This document shows, one piece after another, positions 19,201-27,851 of a stretch of DNA of 64,000 bases. A program made the position numbers and the translations under genes. The notes beneath the pieces are model-generated. The model made no database searches. It was not told the origin of the DNA and was given only the letters and a program-made list of their open reading frames with translations. Each line of letters starts with the position of its first letter. Position 1 is the stretch's first letter. Origin of the DNA: Rubripirellula tenax (lineage in GTDB: Bacteria > Planctomycetota > Planctomycetia > Pirellulales > Pirellulaceae). The stretch covers positions 280,372-344,371 of the forward strand of contig NZ_SJPW01000004.1 of assembly GCF_007860125.1 (NCBI RefSeq), given 5' to 3'.

Positions 19201-21304
19201 GATCACGGATTCAAGCGGTCGTGCTTCGATACGATTTGACCTGTCGGATTCGGTGACCACGTTCCGTGTCGCCGTGGACGCCCATTCCGACAGCGGTAGC
19301 ATCGGATCTTTCGCAGGAAAGATTGCCACACGACTGCCGTTCCAAATCGAACCCCAGTTGCCTCTCGAAGTCACAACAGGCGACCGTATCGACATGCCAA
19401 TTGCGTTTGCAAACTCGTCGAATGGTCAGCTCAACATCGACTACTCAATCGCGACCGACGGTTCGCTCGTGGTGCAGGGTGATGCCAATCGCAAATTGGA
19501 ACTTGATGCCGGTCAGCGAACGCGTGAGACCGTATCGCTTGAGGTACGTCCCAGCGCTGGAAACATTGCCGAGAACACAGCGGCAAGCATCACGATCCGG
19601 GGCATCAGCGAATCGTTGTCAGATTCGATTCGCCGGACCTTGCGAGTTGTCCCGTCCGGTTACCCCGGCAGCCAATCGGTTGCTGGCCGTTTGTCGGGCA
19701 AGGCAACCGCGAAGCTCAACATGCCTGTTGATATCGTCGACGGATCGCTTGCCGTAACGGTGCGAGCGTACCCGTCGCCCGTCGCCGACGTGATGTCGGG
19801 TATCGAGAGTATTTTGCGGGAACCCCATGGTTGTTTCGAACAAGCTTCGGCCACGAATTATCCCAATGCTATGGCGCTTCGGTATTTGCAAGAAAGCCAA
19901 TCCGCGAACCCGGAAGTTGCCGAGCGGGCGTTGGCGATGCTCAACCGAGGCTACACCAAACTGACGAGTTATGAATGTGAAAAACGCGGCTATGAATGGT
20001 TCGGCAGCGACCCCGGTCACGAAGCTCTGTCGGCATTCGGCTTGATGCAGTTCACCGACATGTCCAAGGTGATGACGGTCGACGAAGCGATGATCGATCG
20101 GACTCGAGGTTGGCTGCTGAGTCGTCGCGATGGCAACGGCAGCTTTGCCCGAAACCCACGTCACTTGCATGTGTGGTCGGTCCAGCAGGAAATCGTCAAC
20201 GCGTATGTCTTGTGGGCGCTCACCGAGGCCGACGTCGCGGCGGGCCAGCCGTCGCGCGCGGCAAGTGAACTGCAAAAGGAACTCGATCAATTGCACAAGG
20301 TCGCCGATGCCTCACGAGACCCGTATCTGGTCGCTCTGTCGGCCGCGACTCTGATGAACGTTCGACGTACCGATCTCGGCGAGCCATTGCTCAGTCGCCT
20401 TGTTGAGTTGCAAAACGCCGACGGCAGTTTGCAGGGCCATTCGACCGTCGTTTCCAGCGGAGGTCTATCGCGCACGATGGAAACAACGGCGCTTGCGATC
20501 ATCGCGTGGGCAAAGAGCGCCAACTACACACCCCAAGCCCAGGCCGCCGCCAACTGGATCACCACCCACCGCGTCGGTGCTGGCGGCTTCGGTTCTACAC
20601 AAGCAACCGTCTTGGCGCTCAAGGCACTGTTATCGATCGCCGGTAAAACACCGAGCCAAGCAACCGAAGGTAAGTTGCAAGTCAGACTCGCGGGCACGTT
20701 GTTAGCCGAAGCAAAGCTTCCGGTTGGTGACGGAGTTGCAGTCGAAATGACGGGTCTGGGTGAGAAGATTGCCTCGCAAATGAGCGACTTGAAGAACGTT
20801 GAACTGGAATTGATTGCGATCGATGCCAACAACGTGTCGTACTGCGTCGAGGCCATGTACCATTCGCAAACCCCGGTCAGTAGCGACGATTGCCCGCTTG
20901 ATCTGACGACCAAGTTTAGTGCTGATCTCGCAGCGGACGGGACTGTCCCGGTTGGATCGACCATGCAAGTCATCGCGGAAATCAAAAACACGATAAAGGT
21001 CGGACAGGGGATGGCCGTCGCGATCATCGGGCTGCCCGGCGGAGTCGAGCCGCGAACTGAGAAACTGGATGAATTGAAAACGAAAGGTGAGTTCGACTAT
21101 TACGAACTACGAGGTCGCGACGTAGTTCTGTACTGGCGAACGATTCCACCGAGTTTCAACAAGTCCATCTCGCTCGACGTCACAGCCACAATCCCTGGCA
21201 AGTACACCGGCCCCGCATCACGGGCGTATCTGTACTACACCGCCGAGGAAAAACGATGGACGGAACCACTGACGATCGCAATCAGACGTGCCAGCAACGA
21301 CTGA
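16250..21304 (+). CDS. anti-sigma-like / alpha-2-macroglobulin membrane protein
   Basis: A 1684-aa protein. Residues 1-60 (LRQSLLELHYDLLDEPEAAK..) resemble the cytoplasmic anti-sigma domain of planctomycetes, without a zinc motif. A transmembrane helix (about 98-118) then leads to periplasmic macroglobulin domains, including MG2 (about 247-266, DRPVYRPGETIYFR). A second hydrophobic pair at about 795-840 ends in VVGGC (Cys838). The C-terminal half holds the thioester domain with C1195-F-E-Q and a receptor-like end. Alpha-2-macroglobulins trap proteases after bait cleavage; here the link to an anti-sigma domain and an overlapping ECF gene suggests a protease or damage sensor. That role is inferred. 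Confidence 0.88.
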   Translation: MNPTDHNTNELRQSLLELHYDLLDEPEAAKLRSAIQTDAEVAAMWAETLALAETMATAAKLPADDRTTATPISLPPIMAVEVKPRVEPAREQQARRPVWIVPTVVAATAACLGFLVIGWRQFDRFPKAPASVVRIEAEVMPRKTTDKGNEFRFVTSRMDAASLRSGRFSVTPAILSFSVLAKSQVLFRGSTETDSSGTGKIVLPSELVIPHDANLEVTAKATSGSLRSSSLRVPLEPTRCLTYLTVDRPVYRPGETIYFRSLTLERTSLRPLVEVPIRYELIDPSGSVVPGLFSEGVSDRGVGNGAFAIPSTAPGGPYTLVAKSLDGFFPEERRDFDIRAYRVPRFKTKIEFRHRSYGPGDTVEADFAAERAEGGPLTNAKLRISAKVDDTIAHVQSATMTDSCTFAIAFHLPTHIKKGAGQLSVVLDDGGTQETTTETIPIQLGRVAVEFYPEGGYLVSGVPNRVYFTARDTLGKPIQLVGEVQSRSGEFVSSLATTRDGMGRFEFTPQFGERYALKVTSPVDVTDAPMLPTVVKDLPVIDTGFGVYEADSPIEMTIRSSLDRNVIVRSVCRGKRVGEQSVSLRSGDNPLTMEVTNDAGGVIRVTVLDAATLPAKPLVERLVYRRQKTHLTVEFEDPEAALDRSPGEPMRMNLQVRNEAGEPTPAVLGIAVVDEAALSLDKVERPMITTHFLLTSEVKQPEDLEHANFYLSDGPEAAESLDLLLGTQGWRRFVSGSTNQPNVDFREQLVRLLELDGSAGGGDQQTIGNESTAAYEWGEYHEAMTSAWQTIVLQTRLLLAGVVVLWGVSLVIRMRRQRVSGFVASMLVVATSLVVGGCGGSESNRVIPASEIAGFEQAMDQASARKAKAFRADPSGQPAPAENGIAERIDLVLRGFGPQSEAFAELRKARFGQPGSDDSQPTHALSPEQLNQLLVSRGLDAQSLADQLLDELRFPVRQYAHVHSTSPSDVREDFAETLYWQPLLITDSSGRASIRFDLSDSVTTFRVAVDAHSDSGSIGSFAGKIATRLPFQIEPQLPLEVTTGDRIDMPIAFANSSNGQLNIDYSIATDGSLVVQGDANRKLELDAGQRTRETVSLEVRPSAGNIAENTAASITIRGISESLSDSIRRTLRVVPSGYPGSQSVAGRLSGKATAKLNMPVDIVDGSLAVTVRAYPSPVADVMSGIESILREPHGCFEQASATNYPNAMALRYLQESQSANPEVAERALAMLNRGYTKLTSYECEKRGYEWFGSDPGHEALSAFGLMQFTDMSKVMTVDEAMIDRTRGWLLSRRDGNGSFARNPRHLHVWSVQQEIVNAYVLWALTEADVAAGQPSRAASELQKELDQLHKVADASRDPYLVALSAATLMNVRRTDLGEPLLSRLVELQNADGSLQGHSTVVSSGGLSRTMETTALAIIAWAKSANYTPQAQAAANWITTHRVGAGGFGSTQATVLALKALLSIAGKTPSQATEGKLQVRLAGTLLAEAKLPVGDGVAVEMTGLGEKIASQMSDLKNVELELIAIDANNVSYCVEAMYHSQTPVSSDDCPLDLTTKFSADLAADGTVPVGSTMQVIAEIKNTIKVGQGMAVAIIGLPGGVEPRTEKLDELKTKGEFDYYELRGRDVVLYWRTIPPSFNKSISLDVTATIPGKYTGPASRAYLYYTAEEKRWTEPLTIAIRRASND

Positions 21305-21337
21305 CGAACAAAAGCTATCGCGGAAACGAGCCAAGTA

Positions 21338-21428
21338 GCCAAGTAGGGTGCGTGCTTGTCACGCACCACCCACACTTGTTCGCGGGCGGTGTTTGGATGG
21401 TGCGTGACAAGCACGCACCCTACCTGAA
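21338..21428. repeat. hairpin repeat A, copy 1
   Basis: A 91-bp block whose core 21343-21423 has 26-bp perfect inverted arms (GTAGGGTGCGTGCTT... and its complement) around a loop with a smaller ACAC/GTGT stem. The copy at 31300-31390 differs by one base in the core. It lies downstream of the A2M gene and convergently before the enolase-superfamily gene. It resembles REP/MITE-type non-autonomous elements; no RAYT transposase is in the window. Confidence 0.88.
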
Positions 21429-21470
21429 CTTGCCGTGATAGACGATCAGCAATCGATGATGGAGCAAGTG

Positions 21471-22622
21471 TCAGGATCGCTTCTCAGTTTGCTGAACACA
21501 GAACCGTTTCATCGCCTGTCGATCGGGTTCGACGCCGAGTCCAGGGCTGGTCGGCACGGTAGCGAATCCGCCAGAAATCGACACGGATGTAACGAACATC
21601 TCATCGCGCATTGGGTTGCAGGCTCTGTCGGACTCCAACAGCGGTTGGGAGATTTCTGCGCGACCAGGTTCGACGTATGTCGTTGCAACGAAATGCGCAG
21701 CAGCGGCTAAGTTCAGTTGCGTCCCCCAGCAATGCGGTACGACATTGATCCCGTGCGAAGAAGCAATCGCGCGGATCTTCAGTGCTTCCGTCGGTCCGCC
21801 GCAGTAGGCCAAGTCAGGCTGAGCGATCGCAACACCGCCTTTTTCCAACAGATCCTGAAAACCCCAGCGAGTTTGTTCACATTCGCCAGTTGCGATCGCG
21901 ATGTCCAACTTGTCGGCTAGCTGGCGATGCAGCCCGGCATGCTCCGGTGATAGCGGTTCCTCAAACCATTCGAAGTTGTGTTCATCGAGCACGCGACCGA
22001 TTTCGATCGCCTGGTGTAGATCGTAGGCGTGGTTCGAGTCGGCCATCAGACGGACCTCGGGATACGCTTTACGCATTGCCCGAATTTGTTGTTTGTCGAA
22101 AGCCGGATTCTTGCCGACTTTGATTTTCAACGCGGAAAATCCTTGATCGATGTAGCTTCCAGCTTCGGCAATGATTCGGTCAAGCAATTGCGGTTCGGGT
22201 TCCTGGCGGAAATACATTCCCGTGGCATAGCACTGAACGGTGTCGCGAACGCGGCCGCCCATTAGTTCAGACGCGGACACATTCAATCGTTTTCCTTTCA
22301 AGTCAAGCAGCGCCATGTCCAGACCCGACATCGCTCCCATCATGACCCCCTTGCGGGCGAAGTCGAGCGTCGCGCGCCAACAATGCTGCCAGGCTGCTTC
22401 GTTCTTCAGTGGATCCCAGCCAATTAACAGTGGCGCGTAGACGGAGTCGATTGCAGTCTGGGTGACTTCGGAGGGGCCGTAACACTCTCCCCATCCGCTG
22501 ACGCCGTCGCCATCAACGACTTCAACCAACAGTTGATTGCGGACATCGTAGTGCCACTGGGAAAAGCCAAAGGACTCCTCCAGCTTGTGCCGTAGGCGAT
22601 AGGTTCTGATGCATTCGATCAT
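21471..22622 (-). CDS. enolase-superfamily (mandelate racemase type) dehydratase
   Basis: A 383-aa enzyme with the capping domain followed by the TIM barrel. It shows the K166-x-K168 catalytic motif (LKIKVG), metal ligands Asp195 (in MADSNH), Glu221 (WFEEPL) and Glu247 (ATGECEQ), and His297 (VPHCWG). This pattern belongs to the mandelate racemase subgroup, whose members mostly dehydrate acid sugars. The start ATG 22622 lies 12 nt after the GntP permease stop, so transport and dehydration are linked. The exact acid sugar is unknown. Confidence 0.88.
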   Translation of the reverse strand: MIECIRTYRLRHKLEESFGFSQWHYDVRNQLLVEVVDGDGVSGWGECYGPSEVTQTAIDSVYAPLLIGWDPLKNEAAWQHCWRATLDFARKGVMMGAMSGLDMALLDLKGKRLNVSASELMGGRVRDTVQCYATGMYFRQEPEPQLLDRIIAEAGSYIDQGFSALKIKVGKNPAFDKQQIRAMRKAYPEVRLMADSNHAYDLHQAIEIGRVLDEHNFEWFEEPLSPEHAGLHRQLADKLDIAIATGECEQTRWGFQDLLEKGGVAIAQPDLAYCGGPTEALKIRAIASSHGINVVPHCWGTQLNLAAAAHFVATTYVEPGRAEISQPLLESDRACNPMRDEMFVTSVSISGGFATVPTSPGLGVEPDRQAMKRFCVQQTEKRS

Positions 22623-22634
22623 TCTTCAAGCTAG

Positions 22635-24224
22635 CTATTCGAGTCCGCAAAATCGCAACAAAAGCACTGCCACCAATCCGCCCAGGCTCATGCAAACTGA
22701 TTGCACCGAATAGGTCCGATACAAAGTACTCGGTGGGACATCGTGCAGCCGACTGAGCAACCAGAAAAAACTGGAGTTTGCGTGAATGATGCAGAGGCTG
22801 CCGGCACCGATCAACGCAACCGCAAGTTCTGGTGAAATCCCCAAGGACGGAAGCATCGATACGACGATCGACGAACTGGTTACCATCGATACCGTCAGCG
22901 AACCCGTCGCGGTCGTCAATGTTGCCGCCAACAAAAAGGGAAACAGAATCGCCGGCAATTGAACCAGTTGGAACACAGCGGCAATGTCGTCGCCAACTCC
23001 GGTCGCCTTGATCACCGCCCCTAAACCACCGCCTGCCGCCGTGATCATCAACACAACGGCCGAATGTTCGATTGAAGTCTCAACCAGCCCACTGAGCTTG
23101 GCGAGCCGGGTGCCACGTTTGAGCAAAAAGGTTCCAGCAAAGGCTCCGCACAAAAGTGCGATGGCAGGGATGCTCAGAAATTGAAACACGCCCAGCAAGC
23201 CAGTCACGTCCTGCGAGATCACCGTTCCCTCAACGACTTGTTTCGGGATCAGGAACGCTCCCAACGCGATCAGAACCAACGGCAGCAGTATCGGGGCGAT
23301 GCTCAACAAGAACGAAGCGTTTTCTTTGTCGGAACTGTCGGCCGCTTGTTCGCCATCATGTTCCGACGCAAACTTCTCGCGCAACACGTCGTCATAGGGA
23401 AGTCGAACGCGGCCGCAAAAAAGCGTTGCCCACAGAAGTCCGCCCAGGACGGCGAACGCGGCGACAAACACGTTGATCGAAATCACGCGGCCGAGGTCGG
23501 CGCCAAGCAGTCCCGCTGTCGCCAGCGGGCCAGGGGTTGGCGGCAACAAAGCATGGCTGGCAGTCAAACCAGCGGTCAACGAGAGGCCGACGACAAGGAC
23601 GTTACGCTTGCTCTTCACAGCCAGCACTTCGACAATCGGTCGAAGCATGATGTAAGCGATATCGACAAACGCCGGAATCGACACGACATAACCGGTGATC
23701 CCCATCGCCAACGGCAGTCGTCTCGGTCCCACCACTTTCATCAGCGTGCGGGCAATCGTCATCGTGCCACCCGACTGGCTCAGCAAACCACCGATCAACG
23801 CACCCAGCACAATCACCACGCCGATCGACTTCATCAGTCCGGCAAACCCGTCCAAAAAAGCTTCCACCGTCGCCACGGGGTCAAGTCCGGATACCGGACC
23901 GAGCAACAAGCCGCTGATCAGCAGCGCAAGAAAGGGGTGGACGTTGAAACGGGCGATCGCGACAAGCAGCGACGCCAGAACGCCGACAAGTGCGAGTACA
24001 CGGATGCTTGTGCGACCTGCATCTGTCGCAACGACGGCGGGCTGTTCGGATGTCGTAACCGGTTGGCGAACTCCTTCGGCTACGACCGCCAAATCAGCCT
24101 GATCGGGTCTCTGGCCATATGCCGGATGACAAACGGTCGAGCTCAAAAGCACCAGCATGAAGCAAAGCCGGATCACCCCAACGATACTATTCTGTTTCTC
24201 ACTCCGAATGACGCATGCTCTCAC
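22635..24224 (-). CDS. GntP-family permease
   Basis: A 529-aa protein with about 12-14 hydrophobic helices of the gluconate:H+ symporter family, recognisable by GITGYVVSIPAFVDIAYIML, SHALLPPTPGPLATAG and LIGAGSLCIIHANSSFFWLL. The family takes up gluconate and related acid sugars across the inner membrane. An N-terminal signal-like segment precedes a hydrophilic linker, which is unusual for GntP. The start is GTG 24224, overlapping the DUF1552 stop by 4 nt (GTGA). Confidence 0.9.
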   Translation of the reverse strand: MRACVIRSEKQNSIVGVIRLCFMLVLLSSTVCHPAYGQRPDQADLAVVAEGVRQPVTTSEQPAVVATDAGRTSIRVLALVGVLASLLVAIARFNVHPFLALLISGLLLGPVSGLDPVATVEAFLDGFAGLMKSIGVVIVLGALIGGLLSQSGGTMTIARTLMKVVGPRRLPLAMGITGYVVSIPAFVDIAYIMLRPIVEVLAVKSKRNVLVVGLSLTAGLTASHALLPPTPGPLATAGLLGADLGRVISINVFVAAFAVLGGLLWATLFCGRVRLPYDDVLREKFASEHDGEQAADSSDKENASFLLSIAPILLPLVLIALGAFLIPKQVVEGTVISQDVTGLLGVFQFLSIPAIALLCGAFAGTFLLKRGTRLAKLSGLVETSIEHSAVVLMITAAGGGLGAVIKATGVGDDIAAVFQLVQLPAILFPFLLAATLTTATGSLTVSMVTSSSIVVSMLPSLGISPELAVALIGAGSLCIIHANSSFFWLLSRLHDVPPSTLYRTYSVQSVCMSLGGLVAVLLLRFCGLE

Positions 24225-25591
24225 GAAAGCAATTCCTGCAGCGGACCTCGGTGCATCGCTTCATCGATGTTCGGATCAATGCTTCCGAAGTCGTCGCGCG
24301 GCGTTCCAGCGGAATGCAGCAGTGTGTTGAAAAGACAATTCATGGTGCGGTGACCGTCAAGGCCGTAGTCGGGATACTGAAGATAACGCCCGCCGCCTTT
24401 CAATCCGCCGCGGGAACCGCTAATCACGACCATTGGCCATTCATAGCAACGGCTGTGATGCGTTTCGGCTCCGTCGCTTAGGTAGACGATCGTGGTACGG
24501 TCGAGCATGGTTCCATCGCCTTCGGGCACGCCATCGAGTGCTGCCATCGTACGAGCGATCAACTCGAAATGGAATGCTCGGATTTTCTCGGACTCCTCCC
24601 ATGCGGATTTGTCACCCAGATTGTAAAGCGCGTGGCCGATGATGTGTTTATGGCGATTGATTCCCAGCCCGCTGAAGGTCACGTTCATATTTGGGAAGCC
24701 AACCCCCGACGCAATCGTCACGCAGTTGGTAAGACCTCCGATCAGTGAAGCCGTTGCGATCTCGATATGAGCGTCCAGTTTGTCGGTGGCTTCCCTCGAC
24801 GAAAACTTGTCGCTGGCAACGGGAACCTTCAATTTGTCTCGCACTTCGACCAGTCGCCCTGATCGGGTCCGCAGTGTTTCGAACGATTCCAAATAAGTGT
24901 CGATCTTGTCTTTCTCGACACCGTTTAATTCGGCGCGAGCCCGTTTGATATCGCCGCCCATGTGGTCGAGTAGGTGTTGTCGAGCAACGAATTCGCGGCG
25001 AGCTGCGCCCTCCGCCGCGCTGCCGAAGAGTCTGCTGAACGCGATCCTGGGATCACAGATCGTTGCCAAGCTTTTGCCGGGAGCCGACGCGGAAATATTG
25101 AAATCCACCGAGAGGTCTTGGCGACTGGAAATCCCCAAGACGACGTTGGGAAAGATGCCCGGATATATCTGCCCGAGCAATCCGTCGATGGTTGCGCCGC
25201 GCACGTTCCGTCCAAGGTTGGCGTGGTAAGCACCCAGCGTGCCGTGGTTGGACGAATGGCCCCCGGTACACATGCGGCCCGAAAGTCCCTGGATGATCGA
25301 GAGCCGATCCCGGTACGCGTCGATCGGGGCCAAACTCGTTGGCAGCTTCAAGTCGCCCAGCGCCGTATCGGAGAATGTCTTGCGGTCTTCCCTTTCAACG
25401 AACGGAATCCCTTCGGGGTGTACCTGTTTCGGTGGCAAACTGTTGCCTTCGACAACGAACAGAAATCTCTGCGGCGGCAACTCTCCTTCGGCGGCAGACG
25501 CGATTCTCGCAAGCATCGGCCCCAACAGCGGCGCGGACGCACCTAACGAGAGCTTGTTGAGAAAACGGCGGCGATGGATTGGGGGTTTCAT
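24221..25591 (-). CDS. DUF1552 secreted protein with Tat-type signal
   Basis: A 456-aa exported protein. The N-terminus MKPPIHRRRFLNKLSLGASA has the RR-F-L twin-arginine pattern. The body has the DUF1552 blocks VVEGNSLPP, GGHSSNHGTLGAYHA, LGINRHKHIIGHALYNLG and IVYLSDGAETHHSRCYEWPM. The family is planctomycete- and myxobacteria-rich, of unknown function, and usually next to a DUF1592 protein as here (46-nt gap). It sits in the GntP/dehydratase operon, so it may act on or with the same carbohydrate. Confidence 0.85.
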   Translation of the reverse strand: MKPPIHRRRFLNKLSLGASAPLLGPMLARIASAAEGELPPQRFLFVVEGNSLPPKQVHPEGIPFVEREDRKTFSDTALGDLKLPTSLAPIDAYRDRLSIIQGLSGRMCTGGHSSNHGTLGAYHANLGRNVRGATIDGLLGQIYPGIFPNVVLGISSRQDLSVDFNISASAPGKSLATICDPRIAFSRLFGSAAEGAARREFVARQHLLDHMGGDIKRARAELNGVEKDKIDTYLESFETLRTRSGRLVEVRDKLKVPVASDKFSSREATDKLDAHIEIATASLIGGLTNCVTIASGVGFPNMNVTFSGLGINRHKHIIGHALYNLGDKSAWEESEKIRAFHFELIARTMAALDGVPEGDGTMLDRTTIVYLSDGAETHHSRCYEWPMVVISGSRGGLKGGGRYLQYPDYGLDGHRTMNCLFNTLLHSAGTPRDDFGSIDPNIDEAMHRGPLQELLS

Positions 25592-25637
25592 AAGAGTAGC
25601 CTTAGAGCGTACAGATCAATTTATGTTTTCTGGACTG

Positions 25638-27683
25638 TTAACGTCTTCGCAGCAAAAATGAATCGGATGTCAACAGTGAAGCGACTAACGCCTTGAAGCT
25701 TCCGCCGGATTCGCGGTAGGCCTTGTGAGCATCGATCAATGTTGGAGCGTCGTCGACAGTTTCGTTGCGCCCCATGAAATAGCGAAAGACGTGGCGAGTG
25801 AAGACTTGTTCGACGCGCAGCGAATGGGCCATGCGTTGGAGCATTTCGTACGGGTCTTTGACGGGCCCGTCCAGTTGTGGGTCACCGATGTTGATTTCGC
25901 CAGTTGTCACGACCGGTCGATCGATTTCCTTGTCGCGCCACGCGCCGAAGTCATCGAACTGTTCCAGCGGCAACCCCAATGGATCCATACGACTGTGACA
26001 TCGCCAGCAATACTCGTCGCGAGTCACTTTCATCTTCTCGCGGAGCGTCAGATGCGGATCGGTTGGCAGCACAGCATCGACGCCGATCGGAGTGTCGGGA
26101 ATATGGCCGCCCAGCAGTTTGCTGTAAATCCAATGGCCTCTTTGAATCGCTTGGTTCTTTTCGTTGTCGGAGAACGTCAATAGCCAGACCGGATGAGTCA
26201 GAATTCCTGACCGACGGCCAATCGTCGGTTGAACCAGTTTGCCATCGTTGCCCTTCCAGTCGTAGTCGCTCGGGAAACCGAAATCAGGCATGTAATACTC
26301 TGTCATCATCTGCGCGAAGAATGGCGACCGTTCGCCACCACCGTAAACAACGAATACCTTGTCTTCGGTGAGCAGACGCTTTAGAACGTCGTGGTCTTCA
26401 TTGACGATGTGCGAAATCAGTTGGTCGGCGTCCATGATTCGTTGATCAGGCCGTGTGTAATTCGGGTGACTATCGTCCTTAAAGACTTCGACGACGCGCG
26501 GATATTCGAAGTACTCCTGAAAGAAGCGAACGAGTCGTTCCTTCGATGACTCCGCATCCAAAAGACGCTTCACCTGCTTCAACACAGCGTCGTTGCTGGA
26601 AAGTTCACCCGACTGGATCGCGGCGCGCATCGCTTCGTCGGGACCGGCATCCGTCAGCGCGAACGAGATCGCGTCGGCAACTTCATAGTCGGAAAGTCGA
26701 ATGCGACCGTGTTGGTCCGGTTCACCTCGTCCCACTTCGTATCGATACACCGCGTCTGGGCGAAGCATGACAGCGGCCAGAACCGTTTTCAGAGCCGTGG
26801 TCATCGTACGAGGCGGCAGTATTTGCCCCTTTGCATTTCGTTCTGGTTCAACGGGTTCCGTTTCGGCAGCCCTCAAAGACTGAAGCGTCATTTGTCCAAG
26901 TGTCACCAGTTTCGACAACTCTTCCTTGTCAGGTTCACGTCGAACGGCAATCTTGAACTGGAGTTTGATGACGTCCACCCATTGTTGCGGAGTCGGTTCT
27001 TCGGCTCCCAGAAAGGCTCGGATCTCCTGGGGCTTCATTCCTTTTCCGTCGTCGCCAACCTGTAACTCAGCGACCTGCAAACAGACGTCAAACAGTAATT
27101 CCGTCGTCGCTTCCTCAAAGACATGCTGCGCTGCGTCGTCGCGAAAAGCGGCGGCCGGTGTCATGTACGCGAACGCGGGATGGAGCCCGTTGCCGCCTTC
27201 GCGTCCGCCATCCGTGTTCATGAACCTGCTGCGAGTCAAATCGTTTGCATACTGTTTGAAAATATGAGGACTCAGACGCCACAACCGAGATGGCGTTGCA
27301 GCACGACGAACTTTCGGTTCCGTGAACAGTGCCTTGTGATCGATCAGGTTTCCGCGTCCGGGATGAGCCGCGCTGGTCTGCAGCATGGCTTGCAGCGTCT
27401 GAATCGCAGCGGTCCGTTCTGCCGGCTTTGGCTGCGGTTCGTCCTCAGGTGGCATACTGCCACCTTTAAGAACATCGAGTATCATGATCAGTGATTCGGC
27501 ATCCGTATTGCCACGATTGGAAATTACCGGGTCGAGGTCGAAATCGCCGCTGGGTTCATCCGTATGATGACACGAGACACAGAACGTCTTTAAAAACGAC
27601 GGCCGCGTATCGGATCCAGAGCTGGTTACGGGCAGTAGAAACGTGGCAAAGAGAATCGCGGCGGGTCGTTTAAAGGATCGCAT
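25638..27683 (-). CDS. DUF1592-family protein with c-type haem motif
   Basis: A 681-aa exported protein starting at ATG 27683 (MRSFKRPAAILFATFLLPVT signal peptide). Cys35-x-x-Cys38-His39 (CVSCHH) is a c-type haem site near the N-terminus. Downstream blocks match the DUF1587/1592/1588/1585 series: LSDYEVADAISFALTDAGPD, RLVRFFQEYFEYPRV, REKMKVTRDEYCWRCHSRMD (a second CxxCH) and RHVFRYFMGRNE. This suggests a periplasmic electron-transfer enzyme. The upstream frame is open for 93 more codons but lacks conserved sequence and would overlap the regulator region. It is the first gene of the minus operon. Confidence 0.85.
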   Translation of the reverse strand: MRSFKRPAAILFATFLLPVTSSGSDTRPSFLKTFCVSCHHTDEPSGDFDLDPVISNRGNTDAESLIMILDVLKGGSMPPEDEPQPKPAERTAAIQTLQAMLQTSAAHPGRGNLIDHKALFTEPKVRRAATPSRLWRLSPHIFKQYANDLTRSRFMNTDGGREGGNGLHPAFAYMTPAAAFRDDAAQHVFEEATTELLFDVCLQVAELQVGDDGKGMKPQEIRAFLGAEEPTPQQWVDVIKLQFKIAVRREPDKEELSKLVTLGQMTLQSLRAAETEPVEPERNAKGQILPPRTMTTALKTVLAAVMLRPDAVYRYEVGRGEPDQHGRIRLSDYEVADAISFALTDAGPDEAMRAAIQSGELSSNDAVLKQVKRLLDAESSKERLVRFFQEYFEYPRVVEVFKDDSHPNYTRPDQRIMDADQLISHIVNEDHDVLKRLLTEDKVFVVYGGGERSPFFAQMMTEYYMPDFGFPSDYDWKGNDGKLVQPTIGRRSGILTHPVWLLTFSDNEKNQAIQRGHWIYSKLLGGHIPDTPIGVDAVLPTDPHLTLREKMKVTRDEYCWRCHSRMDPLGLPLEQFDDFGAWRDKEIDRPVVTTGEINIGDPQLDGPVKDPYEMLQRMAHSLRVEQVFTRHVFRYFMGRNETVDDAPTLIDAHKAYRESGGSFKALVASLLTSDSFLLRRR

Positions 27684-27806
27684 GCTGAGTTGTCTCAAGT
27701 AACGGAAACGGCCAAGGTGCTTGGTTTTGACATCGCCTTCAAGGATCCCAGTCAAACGTGGATTGTCCTGAAGCGCTCTGCAACGACCTGTAACGCGACA
27801 GAAACC

Positions 27807-27819
27807 ATTGTAATACAAT
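27807..27819. promoter_or_regulatory. candidate FadR/GntR operator palindrome
   Basis: ATTGTA-A-TACAAT is a perfect 6-1-6 inverted repeat in the divergent region, ending 32 bp before the regulator's ATG and about 125 bp from the DUF1592 start. Its size and AT-rich core match operators of FCD-type GntR regulators, so it probably controls both genes. Confidence 0.55.
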
Positions 27820-27851
27820 ACGACTGATGACATCTCCACGGACCTAAGCGA

